Assembly: GCF_022965805.1 (NCBI RefSeq)
Contig: NC_133110.1
Location: 31,806,790 to 31,870,789 of the forward strand
Direction of reading: 5' to 3'
Source of the DNA: Primulina eburnea
Taxonomy: Eukaryota > Streptophyta > Magnoliopsida > Lamiales > Gesneriaceae
DNA: 64,000 bases
Shown here: piece by piece, positions 24,906 through 36,269 of the stretch
Layout of the letters: each line of letters opens with the position of its first letter
Position numbering within the stretch: position 1 is the first letter of the stretch
Program-made: the position numbers and the translations under genes
Notes under the pieces: model-generated
The model's database searches: none
Seen by the model: the letters and a program-made list of their open reading frames with translations, nothing else
Told to the model about the DNA's origin: nothing

Positions 24906-25766
24906 ATGTCTTCGATGCGCAATTCGATATCTATAATACTCGACAAACACATATTAACTGGACCTAATTACCTCACTTGGCTAAGAAATTTGAAAATAGT
25001 CTTAAATTCGGAAATGGTAACATATACACTAACTCAGTCGCCCCCTGTTGAGGCTCCGACTGACTGCAATCCTGAGGAATTGCAGGCTTACAAGGAATGG
25101 TGTGACCATGACTTGATAGCCAGGTGTTATATGCTGACTTCTATGAACGATGAGCTACAGAGGCGTTTTGAGGGTGCAAAGAGTGCTGCTGACATTCATT
25201 TGCATCTCAAAGAGCTCTTTGGAGAGCAAACGCGTCCTCTTAGGCATGCTACCGTCAAGGAGCTGATCACTTTGCGCATGCGAGAGGGGACCTCGGTCCA
25301 TGAGCATGGCCTAAAGGTGATCGGGCTCGTGGACAAGCTCGTTGGCATGGATCTGATCCTGCCTTCGGAGTTGACCACCGACATGTTGCTGTTATCGCTG
25401 CCTAGCTCATTTGATCCTTTTGTGGTGAACTTCAACATGAACAAGATGGAACCGACCCTTGAGGAGTTGGTGAACATGCTTGTTACGTTTGAATCCACCA
25501 TCAAGAAAGAGAAGTTGGTTCTTTATGTGGGTTCTTCATCTGGTACGAAGATTGATCCACATGGGAAGGGAAAGAAGAGTTCTTTCCAACGTCCCGAGAA
25601 GAACGTGCCCTTGTTGAGGCAATCTCCGAACCCTGTTGAAGCAGCCAGACCAGTTAAGGCTGACAAGACTAATGATGTATGTCATCACTGCAAGAAGCCT
25701 GGACATTGGAGGCGTAATTGCAAAGAATATCTTGCCCAGAAGTGTTCTGGAAATGGTATGTTCTAA
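24906..25766 (+). CDS. Copia gag polyprotein part, intact ORF
   Basis: 286 codons, start MSSMRNSISIILDKHILTGP. Contains the Copia gag signature (NYLTWLRNLKIVL), a UBN2-like helical capsid core (ELFGEQTRPLRHATVKELI; LPSSFDPFVVNFNMNKMEP) and a C-terminal zinc knuckle CHHCKKPGHWRRNC. It forms the virus-like particle that packages element RNA in the cytoplasm. The ORF closes at a TAA soon after the knuckle, whereas in complete Copia elements gag usually continues into pol. It is undamaged while pol is not, which fits an element able to make or join particles but needing enzymes from elsewhere. Confidence 0.85.
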   Translation: MSSMRNSISIILDKHILTGPNYLTWLRNLKIVLNSEMVTYTLTQSPPVEAPTDCNPEELQAYKEWCDHDLIARCYMLTSMNDELQRRFEGAKSAADIHLHLKELFGEQTRPLRHATVKELITLRMREGTSVHEHGLKVIGLVDKLVGMDLILPSELTTDMLLLSLPSSFDPFVVNFNMNKMEPTLEELVNMLVTFESTIKKEKLVLYVGSSSGTKIDPHGKGKKSSFQRPEKNVPLLRQSPNPVEAARPVKADKTNDVCHHCKKPGHWRRNCKEYLAQKCSGNGMF

Positions 25767-28140
25767 ATTTAAGTAAACATTTTAATTAACTCTACTTCTT
25801 GGGTATTAGATACCGGTTGTGACTCACATCTCTGTAATGGGTTACAGGTGATGGGAAGAAGTAGGAAGCCTAAGGAAGGTGTGACCTTCTTAAGGATGGG
25901 CAATGGAGCAAGAGTTGCTGCCAAGGCTATTAAGGATGTTTACTTATTGTTGAACAATGACTTTAAGTTAATTTTAAGAGATGTTTTGTTTGTACCTGTT
26001 TGATGTAAAACATTGTTTCCATTTCTATTGTGATAAAAATGGATATTCTTGTTTATTTAGCAAAGGTGTTTGCAATATTTACAAGAATGAATGTTTAATT
26101 GGTACTTGAGAACTTGAAAACGATCTCTATAACTTAAAAGTAAAAGATATTCTACTAAATGTCCATTCAAAGGCAGATACCATATGAGATATGGATGGGT
26201 AAGCCTCCCAAATATTCTTATCTTAGAATATGGGGAGCCCTGCTTATGTGAAGCAGGTAAGTGGGAGATAAATTGGATTGTTGATCCATTTTATGTTACT
26301 TTGTGGGATATCCAAGGAATTAAGTTGGATATCATTTCTATCATCCCCAAGAAACAAAAGTGTTTGTTTCTAGGAATGCAACCTTTTTGGAAAGGGATTT
26401 TCTATTGGATAGAAAAAGGCAGATGATAGAACTCGAAGGAGTTCGAGAGAAACCCACAATTATAGAACCCACACCCGATGAGCCAAGAGAGGAGATACAA
26501 GCTCCTAGCAGATAAGAGAAAGTCTCGAGACCACCTATGAGGTATGGTCAGCTTCTTGAAGAAGGCCATGATGAGCCTAACCATGGATGTGATCCATGGA
26601 CCTTCAAGGAAGCGTTATCTGATGCCAATTCATCCAAGTGACTTGAAGAAATGGAATCTGAGTTGAATTCCATGCATTCGAACCAAGTGTAGGATCTTAT
26701 GGATCCACCTGTGGGAACTGTTCCTACAGGGACTTGGGGAGGATGGGAAGGTGTTGACCTTCAAGGCGCGATTGGTGGCAAAAGGATGTACTCAAAGACA
26801 AGGAGTTGACTTTGAGGAAACCTTTTCCCAATCGCAATGTCCAAGTCCATAAGGATTTTATTAGCCATAGCTGCATAGTATGACTATGAGATATGGCAGA
26901 TGGATGTCAAGACAAACTTTCTTAAATGGGGATTTTAAGAAAGTTATTTACATGTCTAAACCTGAAGGGTTTACATCTATCGGAAGTGAGCATATGGTAT
27001 GCAAACTTCAGAGATCTATTTATGATCTAAAGCAGGCATCTAGGAGTTGGAACCTCAGATTCGACAGTACAATCAAATAGTTTGATTTACTAAGAATCAT
27101 GAGGGACCCTGTGTGTATAAGAAGGTCAGTGGGAGTGTTGTGACATTCCTGGTGTTATATGTTGATAACATTCTACTCATTGGGAATGATGTAGGAATGT
27201 TGCAATCAACAAAAATATGGTTAGCGAGTAAGTTCTCGATGAAGGACTTGGGTGAAGCATCTTTTGTATTGGGATACAGATCTATTGAGATAGATCGAAA
27301 AGATGGCTTGGTCTCACCCAGTCCACATACATTGATACCATCGTGAAGCAGTTCTCGATGGATGAGTCCATGAGAGGACATCTACCAGTGTGTCATGGCG
27401 TGTCCCTATCCAAGTCTGTCTCCCAAGACAGATGCAGAGATAGTGGCGATGACACGCATTCCGTATGCTTCGGAAATTGGTAATATCATGTATGGGATGA
27501 TATCTACACGTCCTGACGTGGCGTTTGCACTATGTGTAGTGAAAGGATATCAATCGAACCCTGGTCTTCCACACCTGAAAGCTGTGAAAGACATCCTCAA
27601 GCAGTTGAGAAGGACCAATAAGTTGTTCTTGGTCTATGGGGTGGAGAACTGAAATTGGAAGGCTATACCGACTCTGGCTTCCAAAGCGATATCGATGACT
27701 CGAAGTCAACCTCTAGGTTTGTATTCATGCTCAACGGTGCTGCTGTCTCTTGGAAGAGTTCCAAGCAAGACAATAATACGGATTCCAGCACAGAGGCCGA
27801 ATACATTGCTGCATCAGATGCAGCAAGAGAGGCTGTTTGGATAAGGAATTTCGTCCAAGAGTTGGACGTCATTCCTAATGGAATTGCTCCTATCCCGGTG
27901 TTGTGTGACAACACGGGAGCTATAGCTCAAGCAAAGGAGCCAAGGTCTCATCAGAAATCCAAACTAGTACTGAGAAAGTACCACATCCTCGGAGAGATTG
28001 TGGAATGAAGAGTAGTGTCTATTGACAAAGTCGGCTCCGCAGATTATGTTGTTGATCCACTAGCTAAGCCTTTACCTGGACCATTATTCGACAAGCATCG
28101 CGAATCAATGGGTTTTAAGCATATGGGTAGTTGGCTCTAG
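25767..28140 (+). pseudogene. Copia pol remnants: protease, integrase tail, reverse transcriptase, RNase H
   Basis: Pieces in different frames. About 25795-26000: protease-like, with SWVLDTGCDSHLC and the later DVLFVP. About 26180-26420: the C-terminal part of integrase only; the catalytic core is missing. About 26700-27350: reverse transcriptase, with MDVKT-like, YMSKPEGF, IYDLKQASRSWN and then LYVDNILLIGNDVG, where the catalytic YVDD has become YVDN (codon AAC at 27167-27169). 27395-28008: thumb and RNase H ([39 protein letters not shown]), two ORFs with one stop between them. Final frame reads ADPLAKPL-like before the polypurine tract. No active polymerase or integrase can be made. Confidence 0.85.
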
Positions 28141-28154
28141 TGCAAGTGGGAGAT

Positions 28155-30335
28155 TGTTAGAGTAGGTGCCCGTCGAGCCAAGTGTTGGCCGAGTGTTCAC
28201 AATGAAACTCTATGAATAAGCAATCTTTATTTTAATAATATTTGAAATTATTATTTTGGCAAATCTTTATCTGTATACCCATGCTAGCTGCATAGATAAA
28301 GCCCTTGAATATACAAATAGTAGAAAGAATATGAGATGCTCATATGATGAGTATCATGAAACTCATATTTGTAATACTGTATATTCTAAACGGTTCCTAG
28401 TCGATTCAGCCGCCACTAAGAAGGATATAGGCCGCTCGAGTTAGAGACTAGTATCTGCGATGTGGGTACCATGTTTCATTGGTAGGGGACATTGTGATGT
28501 CCGAACATGCAGATAGGTGCTCCTTGTAGAGTGCACTGAACAACCCTCCATAAAAGGACTTTCCAAGTGGTTCTCACTTATCGAGTGGAAAAGTCCTGGT
28601 TTATGGTTGTACAGAATTAGTCCTTATGACCCGGGACAACATTGAGACTCTATGTGCTAGAATTACACTTTGACTTGTTTACCGACTCTCATGGGGTCAT
28701 CAGGTGGCAAGGTTGGGTGTTCTGTCGAAACACATAGGAGTCGATGCATTGTAGTCGGGGATTCACCGCTTACCTTCGGGTATGGATATCCTATGTGTTA
28801 TCATGTGTATGTAGATCGAAATCTCTGGCCAGAGTATGGTTGTAATTATGAAAGGTGTTTCATAGATTGCACCATCGATGCAACTACGACATGACACATA
28901 GTATCGATTCATTGACAACTCTCGATATACCAATGGTTGTCGAATCGATCGGGATATATGAGTTGAAGGGACCGTACTGTACGCTAACCATAATTGAATG
29001 GTTCTTGCAGGCACTATCATGTGATACCTAGGGAATCACGTAAGCGATGCTGCTAGGCGTTTAACGTGATTGGTTGGGTACTATCAGACTTGAGTTCTGA
29101 CGTTCTTACTATCAAGGAGTTGATAAGTAAGAATGGAGCAATTGGGGTATGCTCGAATAAGGACATGTTTAGTCCGAATCACATGGAGATGTGAACCCAC
29201 GGCTAGTTGTATCAATGAACCATTGAGGGCCACACAAGTACTAGCTTTGTAAATCCCGATGAGAAGTGAAAATAGTTCAATGTGTTGAACGGCTTATAAA
29301 GGAGTTTATAAGCGTAAGTAAAATTAGAAGTTTGACTTCTATAAAGGAGAAAATAGTTCAAAGTGTTGAACGGCTTATAAATGTGTTTATAAGTGTAAAG
29401 AAAAATAGAAGTATGACTTCTATGAGAGAAATGTAAATTTTGATTTATGGAAGTGTTCCTAAATTAAAATTTGGCCAAGTGACTAATGTTTTTGAAAATT
29501 GTGATTTTCATAAACATTATTATGGACTAAATTAAATTAATTCAAGTGTTGAATTAATTAAACACTAGTGGGCCTAGTAGAGCCCAAATAATTAAATTAA
29601 TTCAAGTGTTGGATTAATTAAATAATATTGAGTCTAGTAGAACTCAATTAAAATAATTATTTAACTAGTGGGACTTGAGTAAATTCAAGTAATATTTAAT
29701 TTGTCTCAAATATGTTTGAGATAATTAAATTTAGTCTATGGTTTTTTATTTGATAGAAAACTATATTATATGAATGCATGGGAGGTGAAGAGTTGGGGAA
29801 TACTTTTGAATAAAATATTGGTTGGCATGCAACTTTTTGTATCAACTTTTTGCAACCCCAAGACTTGATTCTCCTCCCTCATTCTACACTCCATATGGCC
29901 GAAAACTCTCCTCCCCATTCTCTCCCAAGATTTTTCTCCATTTTGTTCTTCAAATTGTTGAAGAATAAAATATTTCTCTTTGATAAATCTTCTTGTTTTT
30001 CTAGTGCAAAACAAGAAGGGATTTACCTAGTTAGTGGTGAGCTTGATTTTGAAGGAAAGAACTCAAAGAAAAGGAGGAGCTTGTAGATTTCTTCATGCCA
30101 TTCAAGAGCTAAGGTGTTTACACCTTAGTTGGAGCCATAAAATCAATCCTTGTGATTGATAGGTAATTTTCTCAACACCCTATGCTTGAAAGTTGAGATT
30201 TTTGTATATGTTTGCACAACTAGTACATGGTGTTCAATTTTGAAAAATTTTATACCAAAAATTTCGGTTTTCATGTTTTGAAAACAATTTTGTGCTTCCG
30301 TTGCGATTTTGAACACCGTATATCGATCCCTTTCA
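28155..30335 (+). repeat. 3' LTR of the young Copia element
   Basis: 2181 bp, same length as the 5' LTR, with four single-base differences seen by eye. Followed by the aatag target duplication and the resumed Ty3 LTR. Confidence 0.9.
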
Positions 30336-30340
30336 AATAG

Positions 30341-31556
30341 GACGGTGTCTGTTCCTATGTAACGATACACCGAACGTCTAGAAGTTTGACTGTTTCTGTC
30401 AAACTTTCCTATCTTAAATGCAATGATTAACAATCTGTAAACAAAGCAGTAACATATCAGCACATAAATAAAACATATTCAAATCAGAATATAACCATAA
30501 TCTAGTATGTGATTTTATTGAGAAACTCAAATAGGATCTTATTTGAGTCGTGTCTTCCCGAATATCACATGAATTATACCTTTGTCGTCCCGGTCTGACG
30601 AAGACGAGGTCTTGTATTCCAATCTGTCCATACTCAGTCTGGCAATGACAATCACATAAATACAATATCAGTATATATCTCAGTTCAGAATCTGTTCTGA
30701 TCAATACTCAAATCAATACAAAATCTGATCACTGTCAACGACATAATAATACAATCTCAATCAATACTGAATCTGATCAATATCCTGGAATGCACAATTT
30801 CGAACTCCACACTATCAATATCAAATTCCATTCAAATCATGACATTGATTAAAACTCATTATATATCAAATTCGGCGGCGTAACAGCGTAATTTCGGTAT
30901 CCCGATAACTCAAGCAACAATCAACTAACATCAACAACTCATAATCCACAACAATACCAAGCCAAATCACAATAATCTTGCACCATCAAATTTCGGCCAC
31001 ATGCTGGAATTTTACACAATTTGCATACGACATCCGATAATCAATCCGTTTACGGTGTTATGATCTCTAGCTACTCAAGAACATGTATCTCTAATAAAAT
31101 CACAATTCCTCCAATGTATGATTTTCGAAACATGCTGAAAATTGATGAAGTTTACCTCACCTCGAAGCCCTTGAGTTGAGGAGCAATAATCTAAAATCAG
31201 TTTCAAGAAATTATGGTGGAATCATCTCAAAAAAACTTGAAATATGAGAAAGGAGTTTGAAGCTTTCATTCATGGGGAAGTTTCGGCCATCTCACACCAA
31301 AAAAACTGAATGGAATGGAGAGAAAGGCACGTCCCAAGCTTCATCTTGCATGGCATGACAAGTGGCAATTCCCACTTATTGCACTTTAGTCCCTCAATTT
31401 CTCAGTAATTGCACATCAGCCCCTATCAATCTTTTCAATTCAATTTCAATCCTAAATAAGTTCAAACATCTTGGAATATAACTCAACACTCCAAAAGTTT
31501 CCAATTACATACTCTCGGATTAAAATAATATCATCTTTATTATCTCGGGCCTTACA
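30341..31556 (-). repeat. LTR (right copy, second part) of the inner Ty3-type element
   Basis: Continues from 20899 at gacggtgtct and ends CGGGCCTTACA, followed by the atttg duplication. Collinear with 14947-16161. Confidence 0.85.
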
Positions 31557-31561
31557 ATTTG

Positions 31562-31899
31562 CGTACCGTATAAAAATAAAATCTTGCAGATAAAAGTACC
31601 CAAAAATTCCCATTTTTTACAAATACACTTAAAAATGCTTTAACTTAATTTATAAAAATAAATCGTGTAATAAAATAATTTTTCTGAAAATTCTCCGGCC
31701 TCCATTCCTCGTTCGAGCGCAAAATGCAACTTAAAAATCTTTAACGCATGAACCTTTAAAAAAATCATGAATTAAAAATACAAATTAACGAAGTAAACAT
31801 ACATTTAATGTTTTAAAATAATTTAATCAAATACTAAAAAAATTTAATAAGTTGCATGCTTGTGGTTCTCGTGGACTTTCAAATTTTCGGGACGTTACA
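31562..31899 (-). repeat. LTR (right copy, second part) of the LARD-like element
   Basis: Continues the LTR broken at 14204, from gcgtaccgtataaaa to GGGACGTTACA. Collinear with 8829-9166. Confidence 0.85.
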
Positions 31900-32666
31900 A
31901 AATTCTTTTTTGCATAGTCCAAGTTTCGTCAATCCAATGACATGTAACAACAAGATATGGTTCATATTTTAAATTAGTCTAAATATCAGTTGTCAAACTA
32001 ACTCTACAATAATATTTGAAAAATGCGATTTTAGTGTTTCTTTATATTCTTTATAAATATCAAAACAATATTTCTTAAGTGTGTGCCTAGAAATATTGTG
32101 AAAACCCGATCAAATTGTACTAGTAAATTCAACAAAACCTTCTTGTTCAACTATTATAAAAGGTTGACAATATTTGATAACAAACTTTACGATGACTTTC
32201 CGAGAAATTTCTTTTGTAATTGTAAAAGCTTTACCGCTTGAAGGATTAATTTGTTGTTGTGTTGATTCCCTACCGAATGGTTGTAGCGTATCAGGGTCAA
32301 GTTTATGTACCTTAACTAAATGTTTTTCAAAGTGTCGGTACCACCGGAACCACCACCCGTTTTGTAAGAATACATCGTTTTGAAAATTTTACAAACGGCA
32401 AAAGAGTTTTTCGTACATTGTTGTTCAATATCAAAGTGATCCCAAACTTTGCTTTTCTTTGTACGGGTTGTCGTCGTGCTCGTTGACATTTTGTTGCTTG
32501 CTCGAGTAGACGATGGCGTCCCTACATCTTTGTCGGGTAGTTCCATGGCTTCTTCATTCTCGTGGCCATGTTCGACTTCAACAAAGTCGGGGATGTAGCC
32601 AAAATGTTAACCAAAGTCGGGAGCGTATTCGCCCCCACCACCACGACGGTTTGAAGATGATGCCAT
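31900..32666 (-). pseudogene. hAT transposase, N-terminal half with BED zinc finger (degenerate)
   Basis: Minus strand from an ATG at 32664-32666 (MASSSNRRGGGGEYAPDFG, then a TAA). The next in-frame part (32546-32316) has KKSKVWDHFDIE and CKIFKTMYSYKTGGGSGGTD, the BED zinc finger found in Ac/RICESLEEPER transposases. Frames shift further on (LKKYCFDIYKEYKETLKSHF about 32060), and the fragment ends KR at the insertion point, where the 5060-6349 half continues. The two halves are now about 25.5 kb apart. Confidence 0.85.
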
Positions 32667-33168
32667 AGAAATTTGAATTATTTATATGAGTAAAGTTCGA
32701 AATAATAAATAAATAACAATAAAAATAATAGTGATTATAAATAAAATTATAACACAATTATTGAATATATTTGGAGAATGATAGCAAAGAAAGATATTGA
32801 TTGTAGAGAAATGAAAAATTGAGAGAAAATTGATATGTGAAATATAAAAAATGTCTTGTATTTATAGGTGATTTTGGGGGTAAAAAAAATTATATTTGCA
32901 ATTTAGGGGCCAAATTGAAAAACAATTTGCACATTTCAGTAGCCGTGAAATGTGCAGCAGCCGTTGGCCCAAATGGCTTATTATTATTATTTTTTTAAAA
33001 TTTTGGATTCCGGGTTACGGGTCCTCTTCCGGGTCATATCATGGATTTGAACCGGTTCAACTCACAAATCAACGGATTGTACATGGTTTCGAGTCCATTT
33101 TTCATACCGGATCCGGTTTCGGGTCAATTCCGACCCAAATTGGTCCGTTAAGCATGCTTAGTCTTTAC

Positions 33169-33533
33169 CGTAATAATTGCAAAAACCACAAAAGAAACAA
33201 GCATAAGGCCTTTTATTGATTACACAAATTGAAAACAGACAACATCCAACGGTCCAAATTCTAACATCACGCTAACCAAGGCCTGACTAGCTTCACAGCT
33301 TTAATGGAAAGAGCTCCAAAATTGCTATTTCCAAGACAAACAAACCCTACCATAAAACTAATATTATAAAAATATACTGATTCTGCCTGCAGCACTCAAA
33401 AAGACCTGGACAGAACACTTCCATTTGGACCAAAAATGGCTAGAGCCACTCCAAAATCAGCACTACCCATTTTGACACACCAACTACGTATACTGCCTAA
33501 TAGCTAGAAATTATAAATATTGATAGATTTTTT
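33169..33533. other. Spacer between the hAT element and the expansin stop
   Basis: About 365 bases that should include the expansin 3' untranslated region and polyadenylation site (minus strand). No other feature seen. Confidence 0.6.
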
Positions 33534-34748
33534 TTAAGTGAATTGTCCGCCGGTAAAGGTCTGGCCGAAGGACCATCCGGAGAGGATGACGTTGTCGCAG
33601 ACCACGGTGCTGCCATCGCTGGTGGTGACCTTGAAAGAGAGGCTCTGGCCGTTGATGTTGGAGTTGCTTTGCCAGTTTTGGCCCCAGTTCCTCGACATAG
33701 GCTCCCAGTTGGTCCTCGAACCTTTGATTGATACGGACTGGACATCACCGGCACCTCCGACGTTGGTGATCAGTACGAGGTTGAAGTAAGAATGTCCGTT
33801 TATGGTGAACCTTATGCCTCCCCTTTTTTGGCATGCCACCCTGCAAATTATATCGAATAAATAGATAGTTCGACCCTCCCTTTGGAATGATTTCCAAGGA
33901 TAGATACATCCAATGGCGGCTATACAGAGAGATTTTTTTTTTTTTTTTTTGCATCATATTAGTCCAAGTTAAAAAACATCATTAACTAATACTTTAACAT
34001 CGGGTTGAATAAATCGGGAAAATACAAGTATGCAGCTTTTATTTAAAGAATCTTTTAAACTACATAAACTCAGTTGATTAAACCAGTGAAGAAATTTATG
34101 AATAGTTTTCCCATGCATGTCAAGTTTTAAAATTCTTGATTTTCAGATGTTGGAAACATAAAATCTGAGACATGTCTAATTAATCCAAGAACATATGCAT
34201 TAATTCATATGTACCTTCTGTAGGAAATAGGAACAACCCCGGCTTCATATTTCGCAATCTGCTGAAAGACAGGCTGAGACAGATCGAAGTGGTGGTTCGG
34301 TGGGTTGCACCACCCACCAGAGTTGCTGGGCAAGGCGTTGTTCGGCGGGCAGAAATTGGTGGCGGTTACCACAACCGACGACTGTAGGCACCATTTCTGC
34401 TCATTCACACACTTCAGCTCGAAACAAGCACCGCAAATCTGCCCGTAGTTGAACAGCGCCATACTCAGTGCGGCCGTGTTGGTACCGTACCCTTCACTGT
34501 ACAGATTCCCATACCCACAAGCCCCGCCTGCATGGCCGGAGAAACAACCACAAATCAACAAATATAGAGTGAAATCTAGGTAATTTCAGCGTAAATGTAA
34601 CCATACCCATGGTTCCGGAAGCGTCGCCGCCTCCATAGAAAGTGGCGCGCGCCTCAGTCCATCCTTCTTCGTATCCATAGGAAAACGAGGCCGTGTACAA
34701 ACTTGTAAGCAGACATGCGAGAATCAAGAGGCTCACACAGAAAGCCAT
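33534..34748 (-). CDS. Alpha-expansin
   Basis: Secreted cell-wall loosening protein that acts non-hydrolytically at cellulose-xyloglucan contacts. Three exons on minus: 34748-34607, 34527-34215 and 33840-33534 (TAA), GT-AG introns, 253 residues, the usual length. The signal peptide is [20 protein letters not shown]. The GH45-like domain has [20 protein letters not shown], eight Cys at the usual spacing and the HFDL motif after NPPN. The C-terminal cellulose-binding-like domain has the spaced Trp residues ([15 protein letters not shown]) and ends [11 protein letters not shown] plus T. Intron positions fit plant EXPA genes. No break is visible. It lies immediately beside the 29-kb transposon nest, which ends about 370 bases past its stop. 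Confidence 0.95.
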
Positions 34749-34868
34749 GATTAATTTTTTGAAGTTAATCTGTTTGATGTTCTTTTCATATAAATTCTGT
34801 GAGACTGGGAGAAAGCTTGATAATGATTACAGTCTTTGGGATGGATCAATGAGGTGGTGAAGATCGGA

Positions 34869-34876
34869 ATATATAG
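34869..34876 (-). promoter_or_regulatory. TATA box of the expansin gene
   Basis: On the minus strand TATATATT, about 120 bases upstream of the expansin ATG, a normal distance for a core promoter with a leader of about 90 bases. Motif seen, use inferred. Confidence 0.5.
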
Positions 34877-35015
34877 ATACTAATGCGTGGGGCCAGGAGG
34901 TTGTCTGGTAGGGCTGACGTCATAGTATATATATAAATTTATCAACTTCTCTTTATTAATTTTTGCAGAAAAATACCTTTTTGGTTTTGTTATATTTTAG
35001 ATCATTGTCTATTGA

Positions 35016-35180
35016 GTAGGTCTTTAGTGACACGGTCTCACGAATCTTTAACTCTATCGATATTCACAATAAAAAGTAAAATTATTAGCATAAAAAATAA
35101 TATTTTTTCATGGATGACCCAAATAAGATATCTGTCTCACAAAATACGACATGTGAGACCGTCTAATACAAGTTTTTGCC
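35016..35180. repeat. MITE-like repeat, copy 1
   Basis: Similar to 37247-37433. Carries gacacggtctcacg at the left and tgtgagaccgtct at the right as imperfect inverted ends, with a shared core (gatattcacaataaaaagta, then tttttcatggatgaccca). Non-coding. Confidence 0.65.
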
Positions 35181-35437
35181 TAGTATATGAACTACTTAAG
35201 ATTTGGTTTTGTTGTAATAACATTGAATAATACATTTATATATAATTAGATCAAAATAGAGAGATTAAAAGTTAATGCATCAAAATCCTTGAAAAATTAA
35301 TAGACTGAAATATAAAATGGAGTAAGTTAATGCAAAAACCAAAAATTATTTTGCCATTTTCATGTTATTGGATTTTGAAAACAACAAACACTCGTGGACG
35401 ATGAAGATTTTATTTAATATTTATTAAATTTATATTT

Positions 35438-35440
<3 letters not shown>

Positions 35441-35479
<39 letters not shown>
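35441..35479. repeat. (AT)n microsatellite
   Basis: About 39 bases of uninterrupted AT dinucleotides. Confidence 0.95.
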
Positions 35480-35482
<3 letters not shown>

Positions 35483-36269
35483 GACATCCCATTTCGTGCC
35501 CATGACTCAAAGGCAAGCAGACTTAGGTAAGAGCGTAAAAATATATAAAAATGATTCATTAAATGTTGAATTTTAGTGAGCAAAAATATTTAAAGCTGTG
35601 AAAATTTATAATTTATATGAGCCATTGAGTAGCTCTACTACCCTTGTAGGCCGGTAGTTTACTAATATATTTTTATTAATTAAATTTGAAAAACGTGCAT
35701 AATTTGGAAAATTATTTATAATTTTTTTAACGATTTGCTTAATATTTATAGAAAAACAAAGAAGTCTATATTTTTAAGTCAAATAAAAAAAGACGGGGAA
35801 ATAATAATCTTATTAACTATTTATTTAAGAAAACGATATTCTCAAAAAACAAAATACCCCAACAAGATTTAGGGAAGAGATAACCAATATTGTTGAATGT
35901 TATTTCTGTGATCTTAAAAAATACATTAAACTTTAAAAAAAATCATAATGTAAGTTTATTGTTAAAAACATTCAAATAAAATAAAAGAAGTGTGATCGTA
36001 TACATGTAGGATAACGATTATTTTTTGGAAAAATATGCTAATCTGGTCTATTTAATAATTTTCCATTTTGTATATTAAAAATACGATTTTTCTGTTTTTC
36101 AAATTAAAAGCATCATATTCTTATTTGGTGTTCAAATTTTGCCACAGAAACAAGTAGACTAGGGACCCCGCAGTTCTTGTTCACATATCAAGGCGCATTA
36201 AATTCTTTATATTTTTGTACTTTTTTAATGATTTCCGTTATTTGAATGTAATATATTATTATATTATAG

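Larger units (their letters stand above)
20900..30335 (+). mobile_element. Copia-type LTR retrotransposon, youngest layer of the nest
   Basis: LTRs 20900-23080 and 28155-30335, each exactly 2181 bp, starting TGTTAGAGTAGG and ending CCCTTTCA. Target duplication aatag at 20895-20899 and 30336-30340. Primer site tggtatcagagc from 23083; polypurine-like aagtgggagat just before 28155. Only four LTR mismatches were seen by eye (near 22137, 22328, 22710 and 22789). Inside, on plus: a structured leader, an intact gag ORF, and a broken pol with most of integrase missing, in the Copia order protease, integrase, reverse transcriptase, RNase H. The LTRs are unusually long for a Copia element. Confidence 0.92.
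14205..31556 (-). mobile_element. Ty3-type LTR retrotransposon with gag remnant, inserted in the LARD LTR
   Basis: LTRs at 14205-16161 (1957 bp) and 20146-20899 plus 30341-31556, both starting TGTGGGGACCCGG and ending CGGGCCTTACA. Target duplication atttg at 14200-14204 and 31557-31561. The primer site is gctctgatacca (20129-20140; TGGTATCAGAGC on minus) and the polypurine tract is at 16163-16174 (minus AAGAGGGGGAGAA). Internal region about 4.0 kb: a gag with one stop codon and an almost erased pol. The LTR copies differ at perhaps 1 percent of bases plus a 13-bp duplication near 20420, so it is older than the Copia element inside it. Confidence 0.88.
6354..31899 (-). mobile_element. Large non-coding LTR retrotransposon (LARD-like, Ty3 type), carrying the inner nest
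   Basis: LTRs of about 2.8 kb at 6354-9166 and at 11754-14204 plus 31562-31899. The internal part, 9167-11753, is bounded by a primer-binding site complementary to initiator tRNA-Met (gctctgatacca at 11740-11751, minus sense TGGTATCAGAGC) and a polypurine tract (minus sense TAAGGGGGGAAGA, 9168-9180). Orientation is therefore minus. The target duplication is aaat(t) at 6350-6354 and 31900-31904. Minus-strand sequence just before the polypurine tract (cgaggacgaaattc) is what usually ends pol in Tekay/Del-type chromoviruses, so it is probably a stripped derivative of one. No gag or pol remains. Confidence 0.85.
4588..33160 (-). mobile_element. hAT DNA transposon, transposase on minus strand, split by nested LTR elements
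   Basis: Ends are imperfect inverted repeats: left TAGGCATGATTATCGG, right (reverse complement) TAAGCATGCTTAACGG. They are flanked by an 8-bp target duplication, gtcttgac (4580-4587) and gtctttac (33161-33168), one mismatch. Eight-base duplications and TAGG-type ends are typical of the Ac/hAT superfamily. Removing the insertion at 6354-31899 leaves an element of about 3 kb, the normal size of an autonomous hAT. Transposase pieces at both sides are in the same orientation and join at the break. The mismatch in the duplication and many stop codons show it is old and inactive. Confidence 0.9.

Noticed and set aside
34494..34561. Continuous ORF across the first expansin intron
   Set aside because: Splicing at 34607/34527 restores the TMGGACGYG motif expected in expansins; the read-through frame does not.
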